Shown piece by piece: positions 42,178 to 52,874 of a DNA stretch of 64,000 nucleotides (position 1 is the stretch's first letter; every line of letters starts with the position of its first letter). Origin of the DNA: Rugalucina vietnamica (Eukaryota > Mollusca > Bivalvia > Lucinida > Lucinidae). The DNA lies in the NCBI GenBank assembly GCA_964017185.1, contig OZ024870.1, positions 62,412,812 through 62,476,811 of the forward strand, written 5' to 3'. Made by a program: the position numbers and the translations under genes. The notes under the pieces are model-generated. The model saw nothing but the letters and a program-made list of their open reading frames with translations. It had not been told where the DNA came from and did no database searches.

Positions 42178-44895
42178 ATGGTCAAGGGGGAGCTCATTAG
42201 GCGTAGTGCCAGAAACTTGCAAAGGCTGGCTGTACAAAGCTCGGAAGAGCAAAATGAGCAGAATCAAGATCCATACAGAAGGGGCTATGATTTAAACCTA
42301 CAGAAAGCCTTTAAAAAGAAATTGAATGCATGTGACCTAGATTACAAGGTCAAGTCTTCCTATAGGGGTGGAAATCAAATTTTTAACTTCTCTGCTGCAA
42401 TGTATGAGCTCTATAGAGTTGCCCTGATAGAACATTTTGAAACCCTACAGAGTCATGACCCACTGAATTTGAAAATTGAGTCCAAAGATAGTGTAGATAA
42501 AAGTAATGCATGTGTGGAAAGCCTCATAAGGGTTTTGGATAAATCTGACAGTAGCTTGAAGTATACAATTAATTTATACCATACTAAGTCCAAGATTATG
42601 GTGAATGGGAGGGAAGTAAATTCCTTTAACAATGAACATCTAAAGATAACAGATTCAATTCTAGCAAATGTGAATGTCAGTTTGCTTGATCAAGAGCTTC
42701 GCTCTAGCATTATAGAAGGTCTCAAAACGATTGAGAAAGCCTGTTTAAAATCTAGACCCCAAAATCCTGAAACTGAGGTTAGGGTACCTGTAAATGACCC
42801 CCTTGGTAGTTCCGTAAATGCCCAGAGTGACTGCTCGAGGGCTATAGAGTCCGATCCTGTTGATCAGAATGAGATATGCCCCATGTGTGATGAGGGGGTT
42901 GAAGATGGTATTTGCTGTGACCGGTGCCTAAAATGGTATCATTTTCCGTGTGAGTCTCTGTCTGATAGTGACATTGATAGATTTCGGGATACAGATATGC
43001 AATACCTGTGCATCTCCTGTGGCTACGAAAATCAATGTCAGTTGCTTAATGACTCAATTTTGTTCACACGTCCAGATATATGTGAGTCTGATGAGATTAC
43101 CCACCCAAAAACACTCGATTGCAGCATCGACCATTCTGAAACTCACACTTCCTCAGGACCTCAACCTGGCATCATGCCAAATTCTGTTGCATGCACTCCA
43201 GAGTCTTTTAATGTAACCCAGAAGCAATCTTCGGGTGAGTTTGCCAAACAGAGCTGCACCCCTAGTATAAAGCCCACCACAGAAGCGGTGAATGGGCTTA
43301 CTGGTACTGATAGAAATAGACCAGACATCATGGGCCATAAAACAAGTTCGCATATGCCGCAATCCTACTCGGGTGCAGGTTTGGTTGGTAAGGATGCTAC
43401 TGGTAAGGTTGTCGCTGGTAAAGCCAATGATAAGGTTATCAGTGGCCATCCTCTGAATGTAGAATCCCCAAGAGTGCAGGTAAAGGCTGTTCCAAATGTA
43501 AAAGATCCTCAGGAAAAACAACATAAACCATGTAGGGCACAGGCAGATCTGAATGGTCCAGGCGCTGACTCTGAGCCAACCCAAGACAGTAACGTAAGGG
43601 GGCAGTTTGATTCACAGGGTGGGGCATGTGGGAAGCCAGTTAAACAAAATTCAAAACAAACCAAAAAGATAGATAAGTCTAAATTTAAAGATGAACAAGA
43701 TGAGCAATTAAAGCTTGCACGGTCTCTTATCAGTAACCTGGAGCGTAAAGTTGGTGAGCTTGAAAACACAAACCGGATCTTAAGGCAGGACCTAAATACA
43801 AACTTGTCCACAATCAAAACTCAGATTGACCAGCCCCTTCCTGGTTTTCCCCGTGATAATAACAATACAGGGAATCCAAGTAATATAGGGATACCCCAGA
43901 TGAGGCCAGAGATAGACCTCCGGGACATTAAAGAGAACCTAAGGAGCATAGAACTGGAACAAATTAGGGCCAGAATACAAAATATTGAACAGACTATGAA
44001 CTTACATAACCAGGTCAGGAATATGTATCCCATAGGATTTACTGGGAATATTCCCATTAACCCTTCTCACTTTGGTACATGTATGTATGGGCAATGGCCT
44101 GTGGGTGGTCAAATACCATATACTCCAAACCCCTACCCGCCATATGCTATCCCACAGGTTGGTCCGTATCTTCATGTACAGAGACCTATGTTTATGAATA
44201 TGCACATCAATAGTCCACTCCTAGTCCCCCCGTATGGACCTGGTTTTCCAAATTACCCTCCCCCCCAATTTCCCCAAACACCCAATTTCAGTAACCTACC
44301 ACAAATGGGACCTTCGGTTTTACGCAATCCCCAACAGTCAATGCCAAATATGCATAGGGCAGGGCAAAGGGTAACAGGGGTTCATAATGGGACTGGTGTA
44401 AGGGTAGTACATCAAAATTATGCGGGCGAGGAACCAAGTATGACTTCGCGCCAATCCGAAAGGTCGCGTGTTCATCAACAAAGCACTACAGCATATACAG
44501 ATAGGAAAATGGAGCAGAACCAAATTCTGACGTCCCACAGGGATAACAATGCCCCCAGCATTATAGACCTTACAAACCAGACTGAAGTACAGGCATGTCC
44601 CTCCGAAGTACACCCAAGTGGTCCTGCACCACAAGTGCTGGTATGCAGTGATGCAGAAGACCATCTAACTGAAACTCGTAGACTTTCTAAAGATCCAGGC
44701 GCAGTTCAAGAAGGAATGGTCCTCCCCACAGAGGGGAGTGGAACAGTGACTGAGGCTCCCTATTCTCCTAGAGTGATGCATAAAGAAAGCAACAAGGAAC
44801 CAGAAAATACAAGTATGGCAGAGACGAAAAGTGAGAAACCTTTTTTAGGAGCAGGTCGGGCCTCCGAGAACACTGCGAAAAGGAAAAGCCTATGA
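42178..44895 (+). CDS. LINE ORF1 protein with PHD finger
   Basis: 905 residues, expected to bind the LINE RNA and accompany ORF2 in the RNP. A PHD-type C4HC3 zinc finger is at about 233-282 (ICPMCDEG, ICCDRCLKWYH, PCESL, LCISCG). A charged coiled coil is at about 500-545 (LISNLERKVGELENTNRI). A Pro/Tyr/Gly-rich segment is at 615-720 (PYTPNPYPPYAIP). PHD fingers occur in ORF1 of several CR1- and L2-related LINEs; their role is thought to be protein or chromatin contact. The start at 42178 is the first ATG of the open frame. The stop overlaps the ORF2 start in ATGA. No gag-type CCHC knuckle was seen. Confidence 0.85.
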   Translation: MVKGELIRRSARNLQRLAVQSSEEQNEQNQDPYRRGYDLNLQKAFKKKLNACDLDYKVKSSYRGGNQIFNFSAAMYELYRVALIEHFETLQSHDPLNLKIESKDSVDKSNACVESLIRVLDKSDSSLKYTINLYHTKSKIMVNGREVNSFNNEHLKITDSILANVNVSLLDQELRSSIIEGLKTIEKACLKSRPQNPETEVRVPVNDPLGSSVNAQSDCSRAIESDPVDQNEICPMCDEGVEDGICCDRCLKWYHFPCESLSDSDIDRFRDTDMQYLCISCGYENQCQLLNDSILFTRPDICESDEITHPKTLDCSIDHSETHTSSGPQPGIMPNSVACTPESFNVTQKQSSGEFAKQSCTPSIKPTTEAVNGLTGTDRNRPDIMGHKTSSHMPQSYSGAGLVGKDATGKVVAGKANDKVISGHPLNVESPRVQVKAVPNVKDPQEKQHKPCRAQADLNGPGADSEPTQDSNVRGQFDSQGGACGKPVKQNSKQTKKIDKSKFKDEQDEQLKLARSLISNLERKVGELENTNRILRQDLNTNLSTIKTQIDQPLPGFPRDNNNTGNPSNIGIPQMRPEIDLRDIKENLRSIELEQIRARIQNIEQTMNLHNQVRNMYPIGFTGNIPINPSHFGTCMYGQWPVGGQIPYTPNPYPPYAIPQVGPYLHVQRPMFMNMHINSPLLVPPYGPGFPNYPPPQFPQTPNFSNLPQMGPSVLRNPQQSMPNMHRAGQRVTGVHNGTGVRVVHQNYAGEEPSMTSRQSERSRVHQQSTTAYTDRKMEQNQILTSHRDNNAPSIIDLTNQTEVQACPSEVHPSGPAPQVLVCSDAEDHLTETRRLSKDPGAVQEGMVLPTEGSGTVTEAPYSPRVMHKESNKEPENTSMAETKSEKPFLGAGRASENTAKRKSL

Positions 44896-47800
44896 TTATC
44901 GGGACACTTAATGTTAAAAACATAGAGACCAATGATGCTTTTATACATGAGCTACTCAACACATATGACATTTTAGCTCTACAAGAGCACTGGTTATTTA
45001 ACTTTCAACTACCGGATATTGAGAAACGGTTTCCCACACATTCATCGCATAGTCGAGCTGTAGATGAGGACAACCCTCTTCCGCCTACGCAGAAACCAAG
45101 GGGCTTTGGTGGGGTAGCTATCCTCTACAGAAAAAGTATCAGCCTGAAAATTAAGAAGCTGTCGCATGGTGGGAACAGGATTGTCGCCATAGAAGTTTGC
45201 TGCACTCCTCCCTTGTGTATATGCAGTGTATACATGCCAAGCAGGAATTCAAAGAGTAATGTCAGTGACAAAGAGTCCTATATGCATTGTTTGGATCAAC
45301 TTGAAGAAATCCTCAACATATATGGCAAGACCCATGCAGTACTTATTCTTGGTGATATGAATGCATCAATGATCTCTCGCAAAAGCAATCAACAGGACAC
45401 CCTTTTACAGGATTTTGTAGCAAGACAGAATTTATCTTGGAGACAGACAGGAGAGGAGACTTTCTTCCACCCAAACAAAGCCGACAAGGCGGAGATAGAT
45501 TATGTCTTCTTCAACAGACTGGGAAGCAAGGCTGTAGAACAAGTTACAGTAGACAGAAATAACCAGCTAAACACCTCTGATCATATCCCAGTGAAGGCAC
45601 GGGTTAACGTGGAATTCTGTGAAAAATCCAGATCTGAGACAACTGTTATACAGGTTAAACCGAAATGGGACAAGTGTGATAAGGCGGCTTATAAGAGGTC
45701 AATTAAACAGAATCTGCTGCAGTTTGATGCCTTTCTTCCATCACTGTCAAAGGAAATGGACATTCTGCAACCACTTGCTCACCTGAACAGTATTTTGAAG
45801 AAGGCTACTTATGAGGGAATTCCTAACTACAAACCTAGTTTGAAAATCAAGAAACAGAGGAGATGCTGGACTCAGAAAATGCAAGAAGCCATGAAGCACA
45901 GTCGATTAATGTGGTGGGAGTGGCGCAAAGCTGGTGAGCCGGAAGATCCTACACACCCTTTAAGGAAGAGAATGATTGAGGCTAAACAGGGGCTTAGGAA
46001 GGTACAGCGGTTAGAGTCAGCCAACCAGAGGAATGCAAGAGTAGAAGAAATAATGAGTGCAGATGGCTCATCAAAAACTTTCTTCAAGCTCATCAATAGA
46101 CAGCGCAAGTCCTCCAATGCTCAACTGCAGAGCTTAGTTGTAGATGGTAAAACTTGTGAGACAGACGAGGAAATCCGTGATGGATGGGCGACCCACTTCC
46201 AGAAATTAGCCACACCACTCGAGAGTGAAAAATTTGACAAGGAGTATAAGGAGATGATCGACCTCGACATTGATGCCATATCACTGCTTTGTCTGGCAGA
46301 AGACAGGCCAATCGCAACAATAAGAGAAAAGGAAGTTGCCAAGGCTATGAAGAGACTCAACAACAACAAGGCAGTAGATGTGATGGGTTTAACCAGCGAG
46401 CATTTCAAACTGGGAGGATGTGACCTAATAAGCTTCCTAACAGCATTCCTGAACTACATTATCAGTACAAAGAAGGTATCCGCCATTCTGAAGGAGGGAA
46501 CCCTCACCCCTATATACAAGAAGGGAGATAATTCTGATCCAGGGAACTATAGAGGCATCACAGTGACCCCAGTACTCCTGAAGATCTTAGAGCACATCAT
46601 GAATGCCAGGCATAATGAAATCTTCTCTACTACCCAATCTCGTCTACAACGTGGATTCACAGAAGGTTGTTCATCTTTAAATGCTGCAGTCATTCTCACT
46701 GAGTGTATCCTGGAATCGGCAAACAACAAACAGGACCTCTGGATAACCACACTCGATACCCAAAAGGCTTTCGATGTGGTTGACCACAGTTCACTCCTTA
46801 GACGACTGTACCTAGATGGTGTCCAGGGTGATGACTGGCTTTTATTGAAAGATCTGTATACAGACTGCTCATCAAGGATCAAGTGGGCCGGCGGTTTATC
46901 TCATCCAATCAATATCAGACAAGGTGTAAGACAGGGTGGTGTATTGTCCACAAGTCACTACAAGAGATATAACAACCCCCTCTTACTGCATCTGGAACAG
47001 AAGTATTCAGGAGCAAAAATTGGATCAATCAACATACCTCATGTTACTGTCGCAGATGACCTGTGTGTAATATCAACAGAACAGTCAGAAGCCCAGGCAA
47101 TGGTATGGGATGTGGAGGAAAATGCAGGCAGAGAAAGATTCTTCGTCAATCCCCTGAAAAGCCACACCTTAAAGTATCCTGTGAGCAGGAAAAAAGAGGT
47201 TTCAGAACACATCATCATGTATAATGACAAAATAGAGAATAGTAATAGTGCTACCCATTTAGGTATTACCCGCAGTACTAATGGAAAACCCAATATAGAT
47301 GAGAAAATCAGTCTTGGTAGAAAAACGGCTTACTCTCTCATGGGGGCAGGTTTCCATGGGGGTGGGGGTCTAAAACCATCACAAAACGGGTATATCTGGT
47401 CAACTTTCATTGTTCCAAGGTTACTTTATGGGTTAGAGGCATTACTACTAAATAAAAAAGATATTGACTGTCTTGAAAGGTTCCAGAGGCGGTGTTTAAA
47501 GCAGATTCAGGGTCTTCCTGATAAAACCTCAAACTCAATAAGCCTAGCACTCTTGGGGGTTCTGCCTCTGGAGGCAGTATTACACAAAAATGCTTTGACT
47601 ACATTCATGAATATGATAAGGCAAAAAGGCTCAATTGAAAGTGATATAGCTTTAAGGCAATTAGTTATGAAAGATGAAAATGACAAAAGCTGGTTTATGT
47701 TTGTAAGAGAAATACTGAATCTTTACAATTTGCCATCAATTTTTTATCTTTTAAGTAATCCTCCATCTAAAACTGAATGGAAAAGACTTTTGAATGATGC

Positions 47801-48338
47801 TGTAAACAGTGCTACTGAGGCAACTTGGAAACAAGACATTGAGGAGAAATCCTCACTGAAGTATGTAAACACAGATTTACTGAAAGTTGGCAAAAGCCAT
47901 CATGTATGGTCAACAACCCGAAATAGTATTCATGATAGTAGAAGGGCACAAATAAAAAGTAAACTTTTAACGGGAACTTATATTCTCCAGGGAAACAGGG
48001 CAGCCTTTAACCAATATCAAGTGAATTCAACCTGTAAGTTGTGTTCAGCAGCTCCTGAGACAAGGCAACATTTCATAAGTGAATGTGATTTTCTTGAGAA
48101 AGAAAGAACTGATTATATTGAAAAGCTTCAAAAACTTCCAGTCCTTATTAATATTCCCAGTGCGCAAGTGCAGAGCCCCGAGTTCCTAACCCAGTTAACA
48201 TTGGATGCTTCAGCAGTGTTGGACATAGAGCAGTGTGAGAAAGACATTTGGGGGTTGCTTGAACTTCAAACTCGAGAATACATAAGTAAAATTCACCATA
48301 AGAGAATCTCAGAGCTTAAAAGACTGTCAGTATTTTGA
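44892..48338 (+). CDS. LINE ORF2: APE endonuclease, reverse transcriptase, C-terminal zinc motif
   Basis: 1148 residues. The endonuclease/exonuclease/phosphatase fold is at 1-240 (TLNVKNIE, LQEHWLF, LGDMNAS near 153, SDHIPV near 230). Reverse transcriptase is at about 485-770: PIYKKGDNSDPGNYRGI, motif A LDTQKAFD near 620, motif B RQGVRQGGVLS near 675, and catalytic motif C VTVADD near 717 (VADD in place of the common YADD/FADD). The C-terminal motif CKLC...HFISEC is near 1047-1063. The protein would nick target DNA and prime reverse transcription of the element's RNA. The start codon at 44892 overlaps the ORF1 stop (ATGA), suggesting translation by termination and reinitiation, as known for the silkworm LINE SART1. 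Confidence 0.93.
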   Translation: MIIGTLNVKNIETNDAFIHELLNTYDILALQEHWLFNFQLPDIEKRFPTHSSHSRAVDEDNPLPPTQKPRGFGGVAILYRKSISLKIKKLSHGGNRIVAIEVCCTPPLCICSVYMPSRNSKSNVSDKESYMHCLDQLEEILNIYGKTHAVLILGDMNASMISRKSNQQDTLLQDFVARQNLSWRQTGEETFFHPNKADKAEIDYVFFNRLGSKAVEQVTVDRNNQLNTSDHIPVKARVNVEFCEKSRSETTVIQVKPKWDKCDKAAYKRSIKQNLLQFDAFLPSLSKEMDILQPLAHLNSILKKATYEGIPNYKPSLKIKKQRRCWTQKMQEAMKHSRLMWWEWRKAGEPEDPTHPLRKRMIEAKQGLRKVQRLESANQRNARVEEIMSADGSSKTFFKLINRQRKSSNAQLQSLVVDGKTCETDEEIRDGWATHFQKLATPLESEKFDKEYKEMIDLDIDAISLLCLAEDRPIATIREKEVAKAMKRLNNNKAVDVMGLTSEHFKLGGCDLISFLTAFLNYIISTKKVSAILKEGTLTPIYKKGDNSDPGNYRGITVTPVLLKILEHIMNARHNEIFSTTQSRLQRGFTEGCSSLNAAVILTECILESANNKQDLWITTLDTQKAFDVVDHSSLLRRLYLDGVQGDDWLLLKDLYTDCSSRIKWAGGLSHPINIRQGVRQGGVLSTSHYKRYNNPLLLHLEQKYSGAKIGSINIPHVTVADDLCVISTEQSEAQAMVWDVEENAGRERFFVNPLKSHTLKYPVSRKKEVSEHIIMYNDKIENSNSATHLGITRSTNGKPNIDEKISLGRKTAYSLMGAGFHGGGGLKPSQNGYIWSTFIVPRLLYGLEALLLNKKDIDCLERFQRRCLKQIQGLPDKTSNSISLALLGVLPLEAVLHKNALTTFMNMIRQKGSIESDIALRQLVMKDENDKSWFMFVREILNLYNLPSIFYLLSNPPSKTEWKRLLNDAVNSATEATWKQDIEEKSSLKYVNTDLLKVGKSHHVWSTTRNSIHDSRRAQIKSKLLTGTYILQGNRAAFNQYQVNSTCKLCSAAPETRQHFISECDFLEKERTDYIEKLQKLPVLINIPSAQVQSPEFLTQLTLDASAVLDIEQCEKDIWGLLELQTREYISKIHHKRISELKRLSVF

Positions 48339-49299
48339 GCGACTCAGTATAGTGAACAAGAATTGATGAAACTGTAAATAGTATATTCACCAGTGTATAT
48401 AGAGCTCACAAAATAACATAATTGTATTCTTCAACTACGTCGTCAGACGGTTCTCCGAAAAGTCAGCGGAGGAGATTTACCTTGAACAGAACAGAATGGT
48501 GGAAAAGGTAAATAAATCTTATACCTCTTGGCATTACCATTCCCTTATAAACTTGTGTGTTCTTAATTTGTCATGTCATCTAGCGCAGAGAAGGGCGGAA
48601 GCCTTGCAGTTTATGATTTTATCACACAATATTCGATTTATTTCATGGGTTAGAAGCCAAATCCAATACAGTTCTACCAACATGACCGGTGGATTGTGTT
48701 TTCGTGCCAAAATTGAGGGGAAAATGCATGTTTGGGCATAGGTTTTGTTAAATTACCAAATGTTTATTACCAAATGTTTATGAATAAACATTCAAGAAAC
48801 ACAATTTTCGATAGCCAATGTTTTTCTTGGTATCGAAGCAAATGTTATATTGAGGAATTTCTATTACAACGCACAGGGAGCCTTTTTTTGAATCATTGGT
48901 ACAACGCACCGGTGGTTGCACAAACCTGCTTCAGGGATGATGGTTTCTCATAGGCAAAGCATCTAACTCGCCCAATTATTATGCAATCATATATGCAAAG
49001 ATTTACGAGACTGTAAAATGATAGTTGTTAGACAAAAATTTTATTTTTGTTCTATTTTTTGCTAAAAACATAGATGATGGTTATACGTTAGAGGCAATTC
49101 TTAGAGTACACACACTCTATGTGACGAGCAAAAAAATGTCTACCCATGTACCACCCGTTTTGCTATATAACGTGGGGCTAACGTTCATTAGTCTAATGTT
49201 CATGGACATAATGTTATGAGGCATTTTCTTGCATTACTTTCCATGTTGTCAGACCGAGATCCCGCTTATCTTCTCATCAACCTGTGCATCCGATCAACC

Positions 49300-49770
49300 A
49301 GAAAAGAAAGGTACGAGTACGTATTGTTTTATTAAGTCTTACAAGTTGCATTTAACACTTTATTTTGGGGATTTTGGTTGGACTGCGGATGCTCTGATTG
49401 CTTTACTTTTATTTATACAGATTCTTTACGATGAGAATAGTGCTATAATATCCAATTTAAAGTATTAAAGCCGGTCGAACAGATGAACATGCACATGTAG
49501 CTCCATAGTTATTTCGTTGCATCTCATGGAAGTGGTACGAAGTACCGAAGTGTAACAGAATAATACAATTGTAAAACTATATGTATGTTTCTGTTTTGCA
49601 AAAAGTATTTTAATGTTTTCGTGTGCCTTGTTTTTACAAAAATAATTTAGATGCAAAAAATAATTGTGTCATATTTTTCAGGCATGCAGATATCAAATTG
49701 AAGTCGCACATTTAATAAATATATTGACTAAACATTTTAACATTCATGAAGCGTTAAAGCTGTTACAGTT
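49300..49770. other. Loop of the giant inverted-repeat element
   Basis: Sequence between the two arms. No long open frame, RNA or repeat recognised. Confidence 0.5.
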
Positions 49771-50792
49771 GTCGTATTATTCTGTTCTCTGATTGACCAA
49801 GTGCACAGGTTAACGGGGATCTAGTTTTGAAAACATGGAAATTAAAGCAAGAAAATGCCTAATAAAATTATGCCCGTGAACCTTAGACTCCACGTTATAC
49901 AGTAAAACGTGTGATACATGGGTAGACAATTTTTTCTTATATTTGCTTGACACATAGATTGTGTGTACTCTAAGAATCGCCTCTAAAGTGTAACCACAAT
50001 CTAATGGTTTTAGCAAAAATAGAACAACTCAGTTGTGGTCAATGCCATCACTCTTTGAAAGTTCAATGATACGGCTTTTTTATGACTGAACTCTGTAAAA
50101 TAATGTCTCTGTTTTGTTTGGCGAGTTAGAGCCTTTGCCTATGTGAAATTGGCAACCCTGAAGCAAGTTTGTGCAACCACCAGTGCGTTGTACCAATGAG
50201 TCAAAAAATGCTCCCAGTGCGTTGTAATAGAAAATCCACTATAAAACGTTTGCTTTGATGCCAAGAAAAAAATTGGCAATCGGAAATCGTGTTTCTTGAA
50301 TGTTTATTCATAAATATGTGATAATATAACAACAACTATGCTCAAACATGCACTTTCCCCTCAATTTTGGCTCGAAAACACATGCCACCGGTCATGCTGG
50401 TTGAACTGTATCGGATTTGGGTTCTAACCCATTAAATAAATCGCATATTGCGTGATAAAACCATGAACTGCAAGGCTTGCGCCCTTCTCTGCGCTAGGTG
50501 ACATGACAATTAAATTACATACAAATTTATAAGGGAATGGTAATGACAAGAGGTATAAGATTTGTTTACCTTTTCCGCCATTTTAATCTTACTCCAGTGC
50601 GTAATTTAGACTGCACCAGCTCGTTGCAACCAGCTCCAGTACTTTTACATTTACCAGTGTGATTGTGCAAGACTAGATACAAATCACTCGTATTTCAGAC
50701 AGGCTTTAAAGGTACTAGTGCAAGTTAATACAAGAGGACCAATGGCCCTGTAAACGCTCACCTGAGAACTGCTGTGTATACCAATAAACATG

Positions 50793-52038
50793 TGTAATAT
50801 ATTGGCAATATATTGTTATATTGTTGTTTATTTTAATACTTAATTTCTATCATTTACCTGTGGTTTAATCTTTAACATTTGTTCTCATTCTCCCCCACAC
50901 TCCTTCACAGGAAACTCTTCGTTCATATATGTAAAGCAGGAAGATTGATATTTCAGAATTGTTCTAATTATAACTTCTGTGTGAATGTGATGCTAGGAAG
51001 TGTGTTTGCCTTATAGGATGATACATGTGGGTGAGTATGTTTGAAGAGGAAACGTAGTAACCATATTTGTATTAATGTATGAAGTGTGGGTGCAAGAAGG
51101 AAGTATAATAGCCTTATTTGTGGAATGAATGGGGTATGAAAGAGCTTGTAAAGAGTAAGAATATCACTGCAAATTATTATGCATATGTTATACTGTTCAT
51201 TATTGGGATATTTTTCTAAGATGTTTGTTTTATTTTAATTTTAAATGTATGGTTGAGATAGTAAAGATACATGATTTCTGTCAATTATTTTATTTTTATT
51301 ATCTATAGAAAATGGACTGTGTGAGAGTGTAGTATTTTTTTTTCCTCTGGTAAAATTAAAAAAAAATATATATATTTTCTTCTTTTTTAAATTCAATGGT
51401 AGTAAATATTTTGGTTGTTGTTTGTTTTTTTGTTGTTTTTTTTTCTGCGGGGGATGTAATATATTGGCAATATATTGTTATATTGTTGTTTATTTTAATA
51501 CTTAATTTCTATCATTTACCTGTGGTTTAATCTTTAACATTTGTTCTCATTCTCCCCCACACTCCTTCACAGGAAACTCTTCGTCCATATATGTAAAGCA
51601 GGAAGATTGATATTTCAGAATTGTTCTAATTATAACTTCTGTGTGAATGTGATGCTAGGAAGTGTGTTTGCCTTATAGGATGATACATGTGGGTGAGTAT
51701 GTTTGAAGAGGAAACGTAGTAACCATATTTGTATTAATGTATGAAGTGTGGGTGCAAGAAGGAAGTATAATAGCCTTATTTGTGGAATGAATGGGGTATG
51801 AAAGAGCTTGTAAAGAGTAAGAATATCACTTTGAATGCTTTAGTTCTATCAATTGCATTAGTTATTAACATCAAACTGAACTTTGGAAATATAACATCTA
51901 AAATTGTTGATATAATTATTTTGAGTTGAATTTGGTTTTAGTTTTGGATGAACAATAGAAAAGTATATTCTATAAAATAAAACAGTAAAGCTAAACAGTA
52001 GAACGACTTATTTATGAGTTAATTCCCGAGATATTACA
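50793..52038 (+). mobile_element. LTR retroelement fossil, small and non-coding
   Basis: Outer ends TGTAATAT and ATATTACA with a 4-bp flank duplication CATG (50789-50792 and 52039-52042). Two long direct repeats start at 50793 and 51455. About 0.3 kb of interior separates them, ending in a polypurine-like stretch. It is broken and has no coding region. The direct repeats are nearly identical, so the insertion is fairly recent. Family not assignable. Confidence 0.7.
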
Positions 52039-52293
52039 CATGTTTGAATCTTATTGAAAATAGCCTCTGTAAAAGGGGCAGATGAAGCCCTGGCCATTTT
52101 TTTTCAGAATAATCAATATCCTGTCCACTTGCCAATTTCCTGCAAGATTTCCCTTTAAACGACATTTTAACAGTTTTCCCCATTCAAAGGCATAGGCGAC
52201 CTATGTTGACCTTGTCGTAAAATAGGTCAAGGTCAACACAGGATCATGATTTATATACACATTGTGGTACTTTAGCCATCAATGCTTCATGCC

Positions 52294-52470
52294 AAAAAGG
52301 TACAAGTAGGCAAAGATCAGGAAAAGGCGCAATCAGAAAGAGATTCCCACTCCAAAAACCGGTGGGAAAAAACCAAACTAACAATCAGGCACTTATACCA
52401 TGAAACATATCGTAAGCCGAATGAGCAGCTATTTTCCCAATAGGTGGCCACTCAGTTACCATGAAACATA
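52294..52470 (+). repeat. Repeat G copy 2
   Basis: AAAAGGTACAAGTAGGC to CATATCGTAAG inside a family C unit. CATGAAACATATCGTAAG occurs twice within it. Confidence 0.65.
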
Positions 52471-52874
52471 TCGTAAGTTTCTTTGAAATCGTTCCACCAG
52501 TTCCAGACAAGAAGATTTTTGAAGGGTTTTTACCATATATGGGTATGGCGGCCATCTTGGTCATATGACCTGGATTATTTATACATATTGGTTACTACAT
52601 CCTATAGATGCTTCACATAAAATTTGGCTTTGATTGGCCAAGCGATTTCAGAGATGTTTGAATATTATGGAGATATACATGTATATTGCCCCGGGTTGGG
52701 GAGCCCCTAGGGTCCCCTTTTTTCAAAATAACTAATATTCAGTCCTACTGCGCATTTCCTGCAAGACTTTCCCTTTATATGACATTTTAAAAGTTTTCCT
52801 TGTTCAAATGCATTGGTGACCTTTGTTGACCTTGCCATAAAATAGGTCAATGTCATCACAGGGTCATGATTTAT

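Larger units (their letters stand above)
41513..48494 (+). mobile_element. Complete two-ORF LINE (non-LTR retrotransposon)
   Basis: About 7.0 kb: a 665-bp 5' UTR, ORF1 (905 aa), ORF2 (1148 aa) and a 155-bp 3' UTR. The ends are fixed by comparison with the uninterrupted right arm of the host element: flank AAGATTAAAAT before, AATGGTGGAAAAGG after. The target duplication is at most about 3 bases (AAT) and there is no poly(A); the 3' end is a short GAACA-type repeat. Both ORFs are open, so the copy looks intact and recent. Clade is left open; CR1/Jockey-group relatives use APE endonuclease with PHD-type ORF1. Confidence 0.9.
40991..50661. mobile_element. Giant inverted-repeat element, CACACTG ends, ATTGT target duplication
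   Basis: Left end CACACTGGTAAATG, right end its reverse complement. ATTGT flanks both (40986-40990 and 50662-50666), an unambiguous 5-bp duplication. The arms are inverted over about 0.9 kb: the left arm is 40991-41040 plus 41471-41512 plus 48495 to about 49300, and the right arm is about 49770-50661. The left arm carries a 430-bp MITE and a complete LINE. Without these the element is about 2.3 kb with a loop of about 470 bases. No transposase. CAC start plus 5-bp duplication resembles Transib/RAG-type elements; TIRs this long are also seen in fold-back elements. Confidence 0.65.

Noticed and set aside
46121-46408. Minus-strand open frames under the LINE ORFs (43153-47293)
   Set aside because: Shadows of ORF1 and ORF2 in other frames.
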